Shown here: positions 28,218 to 43,200 of the stretch, one piece after another
Layout: every line of letters starts with the position of its first letter
How positions within the stretch are numbered: the stretch's first letter is position 1
Source of the DNA: Urechis unicinctus
Lineage: Eukaryota > Annelida > Polychaeta > Xenopneusta > Urechidae
NCBI GenBank assembly: GCA_034190875.2
Contig: CM067351.1
Coordinates: forward strand, 4,603,926 to 4,667,925
Reading direction: 5' to 3'
Length of the DNA: 64,000 bases
Notes under the pieces: generated by a model
Database searches by the model: none
What the model saw: the letters and a program-made list of their open reading frames with translations, nothing else
Told to the model about the DNA's origin: nothing
Position numbers and translations under genes: made by a program

Positions 28218-28243
28218 CGTAGTGAATATGCGTAGTGAATACG
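28218..28243 (+). repeat. 13-bp tandem repeat, two copies
   Basis: CGTAGTGAATATG followed directly by CGTAGTGAATACG, then a partial CG start. One substitution separates the units. Confidence 0.85.
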
Positions 28244-31200
28244 CGTGCATGAAATTGCCATACTTCAATTGATCAAAAACTTCACATAGAACATATTTGG
28301 GAATAATCATCATCGCCTTAGTTCCGTGGTCATGTGATTTCATGAGCCTCAATGAACATCTGTTGTTATAACAACGGGTCTTTCATTGTTGCGGATTCTC
28401 CTTTGGTCGCCATTTCTCGATAACAAGTCATGATGGATTAAGAAGAGATGGAATAATCGTATTGTTTAGAACTGATTTTAATAATGAGTGGCCGTATAAT
28501 TAAATATGAAATACATAATCAGTAAAAGAAAAGGATATATCACAAGCCTATGTATACCCGTCGTGAATGATTAATAAGGGGGGTCCAGCGATATATTGGT
28601 ATTCGAGTGAGCACGAAGTCGATTTGGTATCAGTAGCTTGAAAAACACTGATTCATGTCGAATTCCGAGTAACCGTTCGCGTTAATGCACACAATATTCT
28701 CTTCTGCAACTAGACCAACCCTAGACCACAACTTGATGCACGCAAATTGGGAACCTGACGGCAAGCATCTGCAGGCTGTAAAAGAAAATAAATCGACATT
28801 GCAAGCATTGGGATGTCGCATGGATGACCAAAAAAACCAGCTATGATAAAAGTATCCTAATGTACCGATTGCTATTTAAGTGTTATGCATTGTGGTTGGA
28901 TCTATATATAAAGCGGCAGGATATTAATATCTACAGGGCTGATATAGACATCACCAAAGCCTAAATCCATGAAGTTTTCATCAATGCATTACGTTTCATA
29001 TGATCAATGTTAAGATGTAATTTACGTGCCTTTAGATAAGCCATGGCCATAGTAATACTCGTGGGTTTTTGTTTAGACGCGCTGTGTGTTAATTGTTCTC
29101 CTTACTAGCAGCTTGCAAGAATGTTTGACCAATGACTAAGAAAGCGAATTAATCGGCGTTTGCTTGTCTAAAGCAGTTCAACTAACTGATGTAGTGATAA
29201 GTCGACATCAGTGGTGCGTCTTTTGGTTTGTATATCAGTCGAAAACGTACACCTAACGTTAAATGTGGCACGCGGTAGTCTCAAAATTGTGTCAAACTAT
29301 CCTCGTTATTTCATCAAAGCCTTAAACCGAAGAATCAGTGTACAATGCTCCCTCGAAAAGAATATCGACATCCTAATGGCTTGCACCTGTTGCACGGTAA
29401 TCAAATGCCCAAATAACGATCATTCAATAATACCGGACTAAGGACTTCCGGAACAAAACTCAATTAACTGCGATTGATCAGCTTAGTAGCATGCATGGTT
29501 GAGGGAGCGAACCCTTGCAGGATGTTTGTTTTGGAGGGGAGGGAGACTGTAAATTGCGATGACTGTTATCTTAAAGAGACGATAAGCAAACTAATGAGGA
29601 TAAAGACAGCGGTGTTGATGACGCTGGGGCTTGGCACATGCATCGTGAACGAGTCTATTATCCGGCACTCCCAATCCCCATAGGAGTAAGTAGTTGCCAC
29701 TAAAGACATTGTTTTGGCTCACATATATAGGAACCGAGCTGGGTGCGTACAGGTTATAACACTCTCATGCATTCTAAGGTCCAAGATAATAAATTCATGT
29801 CAACTTTGCAATTTTGCTGCAACAGGTGACGGACAGATATGGCTTTTCGGAATGTTTCTATTACAACTTTGTAAGCTTTGAGGTAATAGTTGTGTAAGTT
29901 ATTAATTCCTGCGCTCAGCCAATTCCAATTTATGATGCTTAAGGCTTTATCAGTAAGGATGCTTAATGCCAATATTATAAATATAGTGAATTGAAATGCT
30001 CCATACAATAGGTAGAACTACAAGGTTTGGCACAAACAGAAGAAGGTAGAATTCCTGTAGAGCAGCCGACTTAATTCCCCCTAAAATGAGAGTTGTTCAA
30101 TGGGGAGCGGTATGAAAGCTATTGCAACGGCCTTGCATCGTTAATGTCGGACGTGACGGACGTGAGTACCAATCTATGTCAAAGTTCCGGTGATAACCGC
30201 CGCAATTACCATTGTTTTTTGCTTTTCTCCATTTGGTTCAGTCAATGTAGAAGCGAATCTACATTGGCACATTAATGACATCCGTCAGTTTGATGTCACG
30301 ACACACGATCTTTATATAAAAGCCTGACTAAAAAAATATACTAATATGATGATTGTGTTCTTAATCATTGCCTTCAGATTATAGTCATGGCAATGATATG
30401 ATTAGGTGCGTCCCAAAGAGCGGTAGCTGATGATGATGGATCGTTGTTGACAACAACCTACGCCGAGGTTATGTGATTTATATATTGCTCTAACTGCAAT
30501 CACAAGCGGTTGGAAATTGAGAGTTGGGCCTGGGTCGTTGTAAATAAGTGGACGAATAAAAGTAGCTGCCAATAAAGAGACCGCGCATAGTGGATGTATC
30601 AATATGAAGCCATTTGTTTGCACATTGTTCAGTGGTTCGTTGATTGATTATTTTATATTGATTATTAGTATCTGCTTTACTGGCGTTACATGTACGGTAT
30701 TGATATATATAAATATGAAATTTTAAAATTATTCCGACTGAACTTCTAGTAATCACAATGTATTGCACACCAAATTAACCCAATTTACCAAGGAACAATG
30801 TATACTTTCATAAAATGCTCATTTGCTTGAGCACAACAGATACACTGTAGTTAGAGCTATCTGTGTCGAAGAATTTAATAGCTAGTATAACAACATTTTC
30901 ATCTGGCCAGGTATAAAATAGGTTATCACATATTCAATGTCGATGTGCAATATTAACAAACATTTGCAAACATTGAACAAGAGGGCCACCCAAAACCTCA
31001 TGGTGATGGGTGGCCGTGACTAAAAATACCGTTCGGTCCGTATGTACATGTCTAAAAGTCAACACCAATATTACTGCAATATGGCTATAAGATTGCAATT
31101 CAATAGGGTAAATATTAAGTGATATTTGATCTATTCAGGATGGCAAAATTAAAGTCAAAAGTTTGCACAAATGTACCTCATAAGTAACCGTCACCGTGCT

Positions 31201-31261
31201 TAATGTTCCGGCTAATATACATATATTGGTTTGTGGGTCATTGCAACTGGATATACAATGT
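28244..31261. other. Unit-2-only block, several short frames, none supported
   Basis: Plus frames at 29211-29441 and 29474-29683 are adjacent, and the second lies in a slightly more GC-rich, purine-rich stretch. From the ATG at 29495 it reads MVEGANPCRMFVLEGRE and goes on with a hydrophobic segment. I tested whether an intron (GTAATC at 29397 to a TTAG near 29491) could join the two. The phase does not fit. Other frames (minus 28630-28821, 29754-30008, 30402-30768) show nothing recognisable. Confidence 0.3.
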
Positions 31262-31305
31262 CAAGCGCATATATACATATATATATATAAAAATAGAATT
31301 TAGCG

Positions 31306-31336
<31 letters not shown>

Positions 31337-32948
31337 GATATATATATAGTATATAGATATATATATATATCGTTGTATATATATATGTATATATATATAA
31401 ATATAAATATATGTATATATATATATGTTTATATATACCTATATATGTAAATAACTATATAAATACAAATATATATACATATATATATCTATAAAAAGCC
31501 ATATAGTGTATATAAAAAAATATATATATAAAATATATATATATTTATATATGTTTACATATATATAAACACATATATATATATGTATATATAAAAATAA
31601 ATATCTATGCATATATATGTATATATGCATAGATATTTATTTAATATATGCATACATATATATATGTTATATATATGTAAAACATATATTAACATATATA
31701 TATATATTATATATATGGAGATATATATAAATATTATATATTAAATAAATTTTATATATATATATTTATATATATGTCTTTATATATATACATGGTATAT
31801 GTATATAACTATATAAATACAAACATATATTGATATTATATTTCTATAAATATATATGTATATATAAATAAAACTATAGATATAGGATATATAGATACGT
31901 ATAGGTCTTAAATATATATATATCTATATATATCCATTATATATATAAAATATAGCATAGAGATATATTATATATTTCTAATTAATATGTTTGAAATATG
32001 TGTATGTTTGTTCGTGTAAGATAGGGAGGGATTTATGTATATAGTTTAGGTACTATTACACACAATTCAACAATAGAAATATATTAATATGGGATTTATA
32101 TATATATTTATATATATATCAATATATATATGTATAGATAGCAAGATATATTATATATAGAATCTTAAATATATATCATCTGTCTGATTATATATGTATA
32201 TGTATATATTCCCTCTCTGTCTATGGTATATAATAATCTTAGATACTGTATATTAATAGATGTTTTAGTATAGGTATGAACAGCATTTCCATGTATCTCT
32301 AATCTCATCTCTATTGTGTCTACTTATAGAGCATCTCCAAAGAATTGATAAATTAATCGGCTATTTAGTTTTCAGAGACATGAGTACATATCTTACGAGG
32401 TCCCATTCTCGGACCCCTCTTTGCTACTTATATCTGGGTATATAATACTCTATAAATATATCTACCTATTTGTTTATCATATATTTTAATATATGTTTAC
32501 ATATACATAAACAATTATATATATATATGCATATATATATATATATATATATCATCATATATATATATATTTATAAATATATATATATGTATATATATAT
32601 GTTTATATATATATATAAATATGTGTATATATTGTAAGTCTCAGATATATAAATATTTATATATATGTATACACATATATATATATATGTGTATATATAT
32701 ATACATATATATACAAATATATTTATACATATGTATAAATATACATCGTTATATATATTTTGAATTATAAACATATATTTACAAAAAAAATATATATATA
32801 TATACTTATATATATGTATGTATACATATATATGTATATATATAGATATAAATGTTTCTATATATAAATAATTATATATAGGTATACATATGCATATATA
32901 TATACGTATTTATATATATATATTAATATATATATATGTATATATATA

Positions 32949-32994
<46 letters not shown>

Positions 32995-33215
32995 TGCATA
33001 TAAATATGTGTATGTTTGTTATTGTAAGATATATAAATATTTATGTATTTTTATATATGTATATACACATGTCAATATCAATATATAAATATGTATTTAT
33101 ATATACATTTATATATATATATGAATATATATATGTATATATATGAATATATATATATATATATATATATTTATGTATATATATATATATAAAATATAAA
33201 TATATATATATGTCT

Positions 33216-33249
<34 letters not shown>

Positions 33250-33351
33250 ATCTATGAATATATATATATATATTAATATATTTACATATATATAATCAAA
33301 TATATATATACATTTATATATATGCATATATATATATATTTGTATATATAT

Positions 33352-33424
<73 letters not shown>

Positions 33425-33445
33425 GTATACATATATATATATATC
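31262..33445. repeat. TA-rich tract, 2.2 kb, heterogeneous
   Basis: The longest TA-rich tract in the window. It is less pure than the others, with many AAAT, TGTAT and CATAT variants. Islands of ordinary sequence lie at about 31980-32050, 32190-32260 and 32270-32440. The pattern suggests an old array decaying by mutation, or several arrays merged. Confidence 0.9.
31595..31642. other. Perfect 22-bp inverted repeat with 4-nt spacer
   Basis: The left arm (31595-31616) and right arm (31621-31642) are exact complements around ATGT. The arms include bases other than alternating TA (AAATAAATATCTATGCAT at the outer side), so the symmetry is not only a by-product of the dinucleotide. It could extrude as a cruciform. 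Confidence 0.9.
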
Positions 33446-36400
33446 CCAAACGATTGGGAAGAAATAAGAACACCAATATATTTTGCCATCTAGGACCATC
33501 AATATGTTACTTTCTTCAGCGAAGCTTAATTTGAGAGATATAACATGATTTTGCATGCCTCTTAACCGTCAGTCATGAAAACCATTAGGGCAATTAAGAT
33601 GTTTTCACGTGACTGACCCGTGTGTTCTAAATGCGAGGTTTGATTTTGCCATCCGTGATCTAACCTGACACACTTTTAGATTGGTGCTGATATTGTTCTT
33701 TTCAAATAATATGCGTCGTATGATTTTATACGGTCATCACCACAGAGCTATATCGCACCAATGACTTATTAACGCCTTATACCATTTAGCGAGAAAGCAA
33801 CATTGATACCTGTCATTGCGATGAACGGCTGCTCACAAGACACAAACATATTACTCGCACAAAATACGCTTTGACCAGCTCGGTCCAGGCAATTTTATGC
33901 ACGCGATTAAACCACGTTTGCATTGGGTCATAAATGATCTTAATCGTTATGTATGGTTTAGTTCAGCTCTCATTTACGCTGGATATATAAACAGACATGA
34001 CTTCATTCTCTGCTATGGTTATCTTTCTTGCAATTCACATATAGACACTGGATCACCTTAATGCCTGCTTAATGATCTGGTCTTGGCTCGGAAACTGCAT
34101 AGAATGCTACCAAGCAGTAGCGAGTTAAGTTTATGGTGATACACGAGTTCAGGGTAACCCATGAGAATGGAAGTATCACGGCAAATATATCGGTACGACG
34201 TACATCTTTGTCTAGAATCTTTCAATTAGGCCTGATTTGTTAGGCGGTTTTGGGCTTTTATCGATATGAAACAAGAAAACCGGCATAACGAGTACGGCAA
34301 CAACAACAGTATCTGACCATAGAGAGAAAGAAAAATTATTTCGCATATGCGCCCGATCTCGGCCATGTCATTGTACACAAAGCTGCTGCTGCAATTGAAG
34401 ACAATTGACAGAAAGTATAGCAAACACACTCAGACATAGTTAATCTGGCAGCAGGTTACTAATTGACCAATATGCGATTATTTATTGCATATCTTGCCCC
34501 AAAATATACCTTTCGTAGCAATGTCGTGCTGATTATTCCTTCGAGGCTTGGTTAGTCCTTTTACCTAGGTCTTGATTCTAGGGTCACACATGCGAGATAA
34601 GTTACTGTATGTAAAGAATAGCACACTCTGTACTTCGATTGGTAATTACCATTAGACAGGTACGTATCATTATGTTTGAGCCAAAAATATGATATTTACT
34701 GTCATTGTGATATCTTATATCCAATTATTAATGCAATGTTGAAAATTATACTGTTGCAGCACAGGTAACAAATATATTGTTATAGACTGTAACATCCATT
34801 AACAACCGCATCATGGACAACCACCTTACGACAGCATCAATCAGCAATCTGCAGTGCTGAAGATCTTAGCCAGCATGGCAACAAAGTCTGAAATGATTGA
34901 TTGACGCCGTTCTACGCATAATTACATAATTACTTATAGCTTGCTCAATAATGGGGATATGCGTAAGCAAAATAGAAGTATAAGCCTAAGTCATTTAACA
35001 GCTTTATATAGACCAATACAATCAACGGCACACAGATTATACTTATACGTTTCCAGTGTTCTTTGAGATATTATTCTTTGATCATTTGATGAATATTGAA
35101 TACGTGTTCATTTCTACACTTTCGATATGTAAGTTCTATATGCCAACCCAATACCTCTTGAAAAACATCAATTGAGGGATTTTGCACATTGAATCAAATA
35201 ACCCTTTACAGATTAATGTAGCTACAATCCCATATATTATGCCAGTCAGTAAGCATTTCTTGGGATTGACCACATTTGCCGATGATACGATTTGAAGCTA
35301 ATCTATGATGTTCCTTATCGAACTAAACTACTATGAAGCGTTAGCAGTTTTATATCATTTGTGGGTAATAGACCATGGTAATCCGGCATCTGCAAATATA
35401 ACCAGCCATTGATGACACTCGTTTCAGTAACATTTCCACGCTGTCATATGCAAAGCTTCTTCGCCTAGGATTAAACGTTATGGGTAAAAGGTGCGTATTG
35501 AAAGCATTGCATTGTTGGTACGGGATTTGTGGCATGAACGATGGTAGGCTGGAAGATGCCGATGAAAGAAACCGCCACTTCTGTGGCTAGTCATTCGTAA
35601 ATCCTCGTGAATATTATAGGCTGTGTTTTATGTGCTAATGATACTAACCTTTACAACAAAGTATGGAAATATAGCTGGTGTAAGAAAAAAGGATTGATGT
35701 GTCATTATAGATAAGTCTTCTAAACAGAGCAAATCATTCAGACTGCATGCTGCAAAGCCAAACAGTCATTCAAGAGCAGCTCATATATGAGACACCTTGG
35801 TAGGCATAAGCAGCATGCTTTTTAGTAGAGATGGCATGTCGATCCTCACAGCACGCTGGGTTAAAATGCCAGCAACTAATCTTTGCCCAGTTCGAAACGT
35901 CGTTTGCTTGACTCATCAACAATTGCCAGCAGCTGGGTTATTGATGTTTAAATAACCTGTCAGGTATGCTCCTAAAAGCTTTCCACTCTGAACCTTCGTC
36001 ACAATTATATTTCGAGTGCTCTTCAGTCCTATAGGGCATTTGATAATGGGACAAGAACTAGAACTGATGAAGGTTATGACTCAGGTCGTCATCAGTGTTT
36101 ACAGAGGCATGCAACATATTTTTATCATCATCACAAATACATAACTTGGGCTTTGTGATACGCCAAGGTTGTCAAGATAGCATACAGCGAAGAATAATGA
36201 ACACAGAGACGGTTTGGAAACTATACCATACTGTTTTGTTGTTCGAATTACACTGAGATATATTTTACTGCTGGATGTTTCGCTTGATCCTACTTTTGAA
36301 AGTAAATGATGCGATTGTCTTGTAGCTAGGGCTAAGATCGACTGCGTAGCGTTTGGCTTGCCAAACACAAACGAATTAACCCAAAGCAACAAGTGTCATC

Positions 36401-37587
36401 ATACGAATAAATTTTGCAAAGTTATTGCCTGAGGTCGCAAACTGTTGACTGGGCCGCATCTTCGTCAAACTATTCCACACGACCCTAAAATTTGTGACGA
36501 GTTACGATCAATTGATATGGACAAATATTACGACTGAGGACCTTATTTCTACGCAAGGGATCCGTCGGGATGGCTTTGGTGATCGGATGAGTGATCATAC
36601 TTTGGGATTGATTGACAATGGTAATATTTGTTTATTACGACACTTCCAATAACAGGGCGGTATCGTGACGCTATATAATGGGTATGGTTGAGATGCACCT
36701 TAGCTATTATACAGTGGCATCAAGCTTTTGTACCGCCATTAATGCGTAAAACCATTCGGCATCGACAAGAACCAGAACAAACCCAACACAACATCGTCTT
36801 TCTCAAACTAATCATTGGTGACAGTGTTTAAATTGTTTGTACTGGCTAACCGGCAGTGGTATTAATTTGCTTTTATAGGATTATTAGCCTTATAAACAAT
36901 ACTGCTCATACACCTGACAATACGGTTTAGAGAATAGTAATGTATTCGAGATCCCAGCTGTAGTACATGTGTTGAGGTACAGAAAACTGCCCAGCCGTTG
37001 ATACATGTCAATACCGCGCCTTAACCTAATGAATAAATCGCAGCCGCACTGGCACTATCTGATCTGCATAAATCTGAAGAATCAATCAAAAGGGTATCTC
37101 CATTGCTTCGTATAACTATCGGGACTATTCGTTGAACCACGTGACTTTGGAAGTGTTGTCTCTCCACTCGGGCTTCCTTGACTATTTATATCGGCCTTGC
37201 CGGCTGAAAGCTGCCCAAAGGCGGAACTCAATATAACATGACGGCCCTTTTGGTTTTCGTGGCCCAAAGTAAACAAAGTGAATTCGTCATTTTTTCCATG
37301 TTGACAGCTCCTGTTAACCCTGATGAGTCAGTAATGTTGTACATTGTGGCATACACCGATTTTTACTTGCTTACTTAGCTGTAAGGGTTTCCGAAGTTTG
37401 TCCATTAATAATGGCTTTATATTTCTCATTAATCGAGCTGCTGTCAATCAAACTGACTTATGTTTGATAATTTTTATAAATATGGCACCCATAACATTAA
37501 TGTCTGGGGTACCACGTTAAGCAATGGGCTATACGATCTACAGAAAAAAAAATGTGTGAGAAAGGGGATCTCGCATTGACTTGCCGT
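33446..37587. other. Unit-2-only block, no gene supported
   Basis: About 4.1 kb without simple repeats. Frames are short: minus 34226-34429, 35350-35535, 36099-36392 and 37082-37276. The 97-codon minus frame at 36099-36392 is the longest and has no recognisable motif. No similarity to units 1 or 2 was noticed. Confidence 0.35.
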
Positions 37588-38036
37588 GAATAAACAACCA
37601 TCTGCCATGCTAGAACACAGATAAACAACCATCTGCCATGCTAGAACACAGATAAACAACCATCTGCCATGCTAGCACATAGATAAACAACCATCTGCCA
37701 TGCTAGCACACAGATAAACAATCATCTGCTATGCTAGCACACAGATAGACGTCCCTCTGTTATGCTAGCACACAGATAAAAGACCATTTGCCATGCTAGT
37801 ACACAGAAAAAAAACCATCTGCCATGCTAGCAAACAGATAAACGACCATGTGCAATGCTAGCGCACAGATAAACAACCATATACCATGCTAGCACACATA
37901 TTACCGACCATCTGCCATGCTAGCACACAGATAAACAACCATCTACCATGCTAGCCCACAGATAAGCAACCATCTGCCATGGTAGCACACAGATAAGCAA
38001 CCATCTGCCATGCTAGCACGCAGATAAACAACTATA
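37588..38036 (+). repeat. 31-nt minisatellite, 14.5 units
   Basis: Units start at 37588, 37619, 37650 and every 31 bases to 38022, with no insertion or deletion over 434 bases despite many substitutions. The unit core is AACAACCATCTGCCATGCTA followed by GCACACAGATA. Variants cluster: the first units share GAACAC, and neighbouring units near 37960 and 37991 share AGATAAGC. This is the sign of spread by local exchange. Since 31 is not a multiple of 3, no long reading frame runs through it. There are no distinct spacers, so it is not a CRISPR array. Confidence 0.95.
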
Positions 38037-39134
38037 TACTCCAGTGAAGAACTCGATATCTAAGTAGCTGGAAAGTAAACTAAACATAAGCTACCGACAG
38101 GCCAAGAAACTGATGTACCGGAAAGCAAAGTGTAATGATGCTATGATGATATAATTCATCACAATAGGGATATGAATACGCACCCTGAGCCTATTCTCAA
38201 AGACTTAACCCCACGACTGTCTTATCTACACCTAAACAATCCCAGTATATAAATTGTCAAAGGTGGTTTATTGTCACGAAGTGATGCGATTATTGCAAAC
38301 CTGCCCATTTTCTTCTAAAGAGATAATAGTGATATATTGCCGTTCGCGGAAGTCGCGCGTTAAGGAGTATGGGCTATGATAACAGCTTGCGTCCGAGCTA
38401 TTGTTTGTACAGATCGCCAAACAGAGTTGAAAACTTAATTGTCAAGAACGCATAAACACTATCAAACTGCTCTTTTTTGTGTTTGTAAATGTGAAATTTA
38501 AATTTTATTTGTTATTCTGATTTCACTTGGAATGATTGATGCATAGCTACATATATCATACAAATCGTACGGGTTTACGGTTGTGTAGTTTTGGTATCTT
38601 TAGACAGGAAATAGTCCCAAGCATATCTAGCCACATACGGATTACGGCTAATCTCTTATAAGCATGCCAAGATTCTGCCATCCAAATACAATGGCAACTT
38701 GATTTTACTAAAACATTGATGCTTCGCTTAAGAACAGGTCATATTAATGTGGCATGATTGTCAATAGCATGCAAGAAACTGCTTGACAACGGATGTCATT
38801 CCGACCTAGTCGCGAATATTTGCTGTGTAGAATATTATTTGTGCAAAATTTTGATCTAGACGGCATTAAATTAATCGTTGTAGAAATGCAAAGCGTAATG
38901 ACTTGAAATTAGTAGCGATAACATTATATGTGATTGATAAGAGATAAGAAGTATACATTCCCGTAAACACGAAATAGATCTTTATATATCGGTTTGGTTA
39001 TAAGATTCTAATATCAAACTGACTAGCTATACGATATTTGCACACTTAGATAATGGTGCGGTTGGTGTTCACCAATTATTATGCATCCCCTTTAGTTCTC
39101 GTGGAACACAAAGTGCACAAAATATCTCAATCTA
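38037..39134. other. Spacer, no feature seen
   Basis: About 1.1 kb of ordinary AT-rich sequence between the minisatellite and the TA array, without an open frame of note or any repeat. Confidence 0.4.
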
Positions 39135-39187
39135 TATAATGTATATGTATATATATATATTTATATATATATACATATGTATATATG

Positions 39188-39269
<82 letters not shown>

Positions 39270-39375
39270 CATATATATATATATATGCATATATATACAT
39301 ATATATATATATATGAATATATATATATATATATATATATTCATATATATATATTTATATATATATATATATATA

Positions 39376-39464
<89 letters not shown>

Positions 39465-39515
39465 GGACCTTTGAAAAGAGTGTCAATATATATATACAAT
39501 ATATATATATATGTA
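39135..39515. repeat. TA-rich array
   Basis: Two nearly pure TA runs (about 39190-39256 and 39377-39463) joined by variant TA. A short non-TA piece follows, then a last TA stub to 39515. Direct near-repeats CTTTGAAAAGAGTGTCAATA (39470) and TTTGAACAGAGTGCCAATA (39530) flank that stub. Confidence 0.95.
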
Positions 39516-40204
39516 TAATATAACCTTCGTTTGAACAGAGTGCCAATAAAATCTACAAGCCATAACAACCTTTGTATTCCATAGAGGGTGATGTGATATA
39601 AGTACTGTCAATGATGAGGGATACAAATTCCATTGATATGCATTCAGTTAAGATACTTAAATCTTTATCCACTCAAGAGATATACAAGTACACTGCATGC
39701 TTATCAAACCATCTACTTGTGTACGCACGTGTAATATGCTTAAGCGATAACGTTGATTGAATTCCGGTTTGTTTATTCCATTAGCTGTATCGCATTTCGT
39801 GTAGAAAAATACAGGTGGCTTACCCACCTCAATTGTCAGGTTGATTTAAGATTCAACCGTTTCTAAGCATAGCTTATGCTGCGTACCACTGAAAAATAAA
39901 CAGATTTAAATAGCCTGATATCGTATTCCTGAACACTTTCATATTTCCACAATTCATTCTCGAAGACATATTTTCGATATTTCGGTCGGCGAATGGCGGA
40001 GAAAGGCGAACAACAGCTACCATGACTATGACCCAAGTTTATTGCAGTAGCACCTCCCCACCGAAATGACCAAGCATAATCACAAGGAACAAGTGTTCGA
40101 CATGACACAAAGAAGATGCAAGGTTATTAGAAGCAGCCAAGTCACTGCACTTCTTGGAATGTAGCCAAATAGTGCAATTCAAGCAACATAGTTCAAAACA
40201 CGTA
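39516..40204. other. Spacer with short minus-strand frames
   Basis: Contains an 81-codon minus frame (39863-40108) overlapping another (40039-40266) that runs into the CA repeat. Neither has a recognisable motif. Confidence 0.35.
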
Positions 40205-40276
40205 ATGCACGCACACATATAAACACACACAGACACACACACACACACAAACGCACACACGCACATTCACACGTAA
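40205..40276. repeat. CA microsatellite, imperfect
   Basis: CA-rich stretch with a nearly pure (CA) run at about 40231-40247 and imperfect CA on both sides. It is the only CA array of this size here. Confidence 0.9.
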
Positions 40277-43200
40277 ACATAAAGAGTTACACACAGCTAC
40301 CACACTTTTCAACCAAGGATTCAAGCGTTAAATATTGGTTGCAGAAGCATTATACTTAAAACACGTGTTTGTCATCAAAGATTAAAAGGGTAGATTGTAT
40401 AAGACCCGAAATATCGTTTCAAATCAAGTATAGTCGGTGGAAATGTTAATTACAGTTTTGAGGAAATGATTGGCTAAGCTATTGAATCGGTTTAAGATCA
40501 TGAGTATCGCTACATGTATCTTCTACGTCACAAGGCCAAACACGATTTGTCTGGTCTCTCATTGATGCGATTAAAGAAGGATCAGTTTAACCCCGATTAT
40601 AGCCCAAAAATGCCGAACAATTTAGGCGTTATTGAAAGCCTATAAGTAGAGAGACATACCCTTCCGCAGCAGTTGCCTACATCTCTCATCAATTGCGTTG
40701 CCCCGGGATGGCGGAATAAACATATCGTCCCCGCTTGATAGGACACCATGCAATTACCGCGCCAAGGCCAGTGCATTCAGCAGGCCCTAATGTTATCCAG
40801 CGGCTGTTTACGAATTACAAGGGAAAACACCATAGTTGAAAATAAAGTCAGGTTGGTTATATAACAAGCGTAAATACGAACTGAACTAAACCATTCATCA
40901 CGATTGCTGTTGATACAGATCAGAGGGTAAATGTGGTTGTTAAATGGTGCAGCAAAACTCATAAATCGTGGATATTGTCTTGACCTAGAAGGTCAAAGCG
41001 TATCGCATTGTGCCCAACGATCATCAGCAATGCGGTCAATTTCAACGACGAATATCAAAGCTCTTGTAAAATGGCATTAACCCATAATACACCATTACAA
41101 GAGTTGCAAATAGTATAATAGCTCTATGTTGATATACATGTTCAACGTGCTGCATTATGTTGGTAAATAACACAAACGATGGAACAAATGATGAACGGAA
41201 ATAACGAAAGTGTCCTAAAATGGGCTGGTAAATGTACTAAAGATATGAAGATTCGTAGTGATTGTCGGCATGACATTCTCATTGCACCATTACGGTGTTG
41301 CTCAAATGAGATACAAGATATTCTCCTGAAATGCGTCTACATCAGCTATACCGACAACATGATTACACATATCCATACATAAGATATACGAAATCGTAGC
41401 GCCAACCTGTATTTCATCATATCATGATGGCTTACAATGAACAGGAACCAAACGCGACGACTGATAGTGCCCCTCTCAGCCAATATTTACAGCGACTATG
41501 CCAATTGTATTGAACAAACAAGAGGGTGCAACGCTAATATAACGCAGATTTTCAATAACGAAAGAGCATAGATGGTGAGTAAAAAACAATGACCGATAGC
41601 AGAGATTTTTATGAGCTCTTTTTTTAAAAAGTGCTTTTTATCACTTATGGGTGGACTGAAACGCCCAATTAACAACTATTCCATTCGCAAGCCCATGTAG
41701 TTGTTTCATTCTAAATCCGGTCTGGGGCGAGAGCAGTGTAATTGATAGTCAAAGCATACACTTCCTTGGGTGTTACCTTTTTTCGATGCACTATGAAGGA
41801 GAAGTCGCTACGGAGGCTGATATGTACTATACTATAGTATCATTTCGTTCATGCTTTTTACCTTCCCGTGTTCTCGGCTGCACATCACATTCCCCCGTGG
41901 CCCCAGTCAGGGCTCAGGTTCCAATACTAAAGGTAGTAATGATATCATACACGTTTTCATGAATATCATAACATTGTTATGGTTAACCCTCGGTTGTCTT
42001 GTTTAGAATTATTTTGAGCATCTTACACAAAAGACATATCTGCAATTTACTTTGTCGATCAGCGGACAATAATAGTTCACGATTATCGACAATGCAATTC
42101 CAGGCCTAGGTTTTTTTCCAAAATACCACTTGGCGCTCAAGTAATCGCCAATGTGTATTTTTATTCATAATTTGATGTATCAGATTTGATCACCGCTTGC
42201 TTAACTAAAGCAAAGGATCGCATTGAGAACAAATCGAATCGACACATCCTGATTGACCGAACAGTAATAATGATTGACGGTTGAGCAGCATAGCATGGCT
42301 AAGTACTACCTCTCACCCGAGGTTTCTCTAATGTACCGTTGGTACCCGATGACAAACAAGATTGATATTCTCATCCTGGTTTACCATGTGTCTCTATCTT
42401 GGGGCTATTGGTAGTACACCATCCTTTGGTTAGACTATCATCAATGAGACCGCATTCGTTGATAATTTATAGGAAAATAAACGGCTGCAATAATGATGAT
42501 TCATACGCAACATAAGTTATGATCAGTGACAAATAGCACGCTATCGATGCAGAAGTGGTGTTTGCTTGCTATCGTTTGGCAAGCACGGCTTGAGATAATC
42601 ATAAATTGTACCACGTCAATTTTATTTATCAAGCGCACATATAACGTTCCTGTCATGATTAAAAGCATACGTGTTTTACCTTCTCCTTTTAAATGAACTA
42701 GTTCTTGACAGTAAAATTGCGTTTTAAACGACTTGCATTGTCATTGATACAATTTAAAGCACTTTGTGGAAGGGTGCAGTAATAAGAATGTCATTTCTAG
42801 TTAGGGATAGGGTCATTGTATTGTATATACAAAGCTAACCAACAATCCAACATAAGTGAGATATACAGGGTTCGTCGGAACAGATCCAAACATTTAGGGA
42901 TGAAAAGCATGCGTTACGTTACTTTTGATAATGCACAAATGCAATGCCAATAAGCATTCTCTGTCACATTAAATAAGGCAAAGCGAGAATGTGACCCAAT
43001 TACTTATTTTGATACCTTGATATGAAAACGAAGAACGGCCTTTCTGACCAGGATATAGCAGAATACAGGGTGGTTATTAGTTGTATCCGAATGTCTGCCC
43101 TAACAGCTTGGAACATGACAAATTAAAGGTTATTGTGTGAACGCATTAAAGCTACGAACAGATTAAGACTGGAAACTGCAAAGAGAGAGTGAATAGTTGG

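Noticed and set aside
29211-29683. Two-exon gene joining frames at 29211-29441 and 29474-29683
   Set aside because: The only plausible donor (29397) and acceptor (about 29491) give different phases and bring a stop codon into frame.
37588-38036. CRISPR array
   Set aside because: Repeats are directly joined without unique spacers and vary among themselves. This is a minisatellite in eukaryotic-type DNA.
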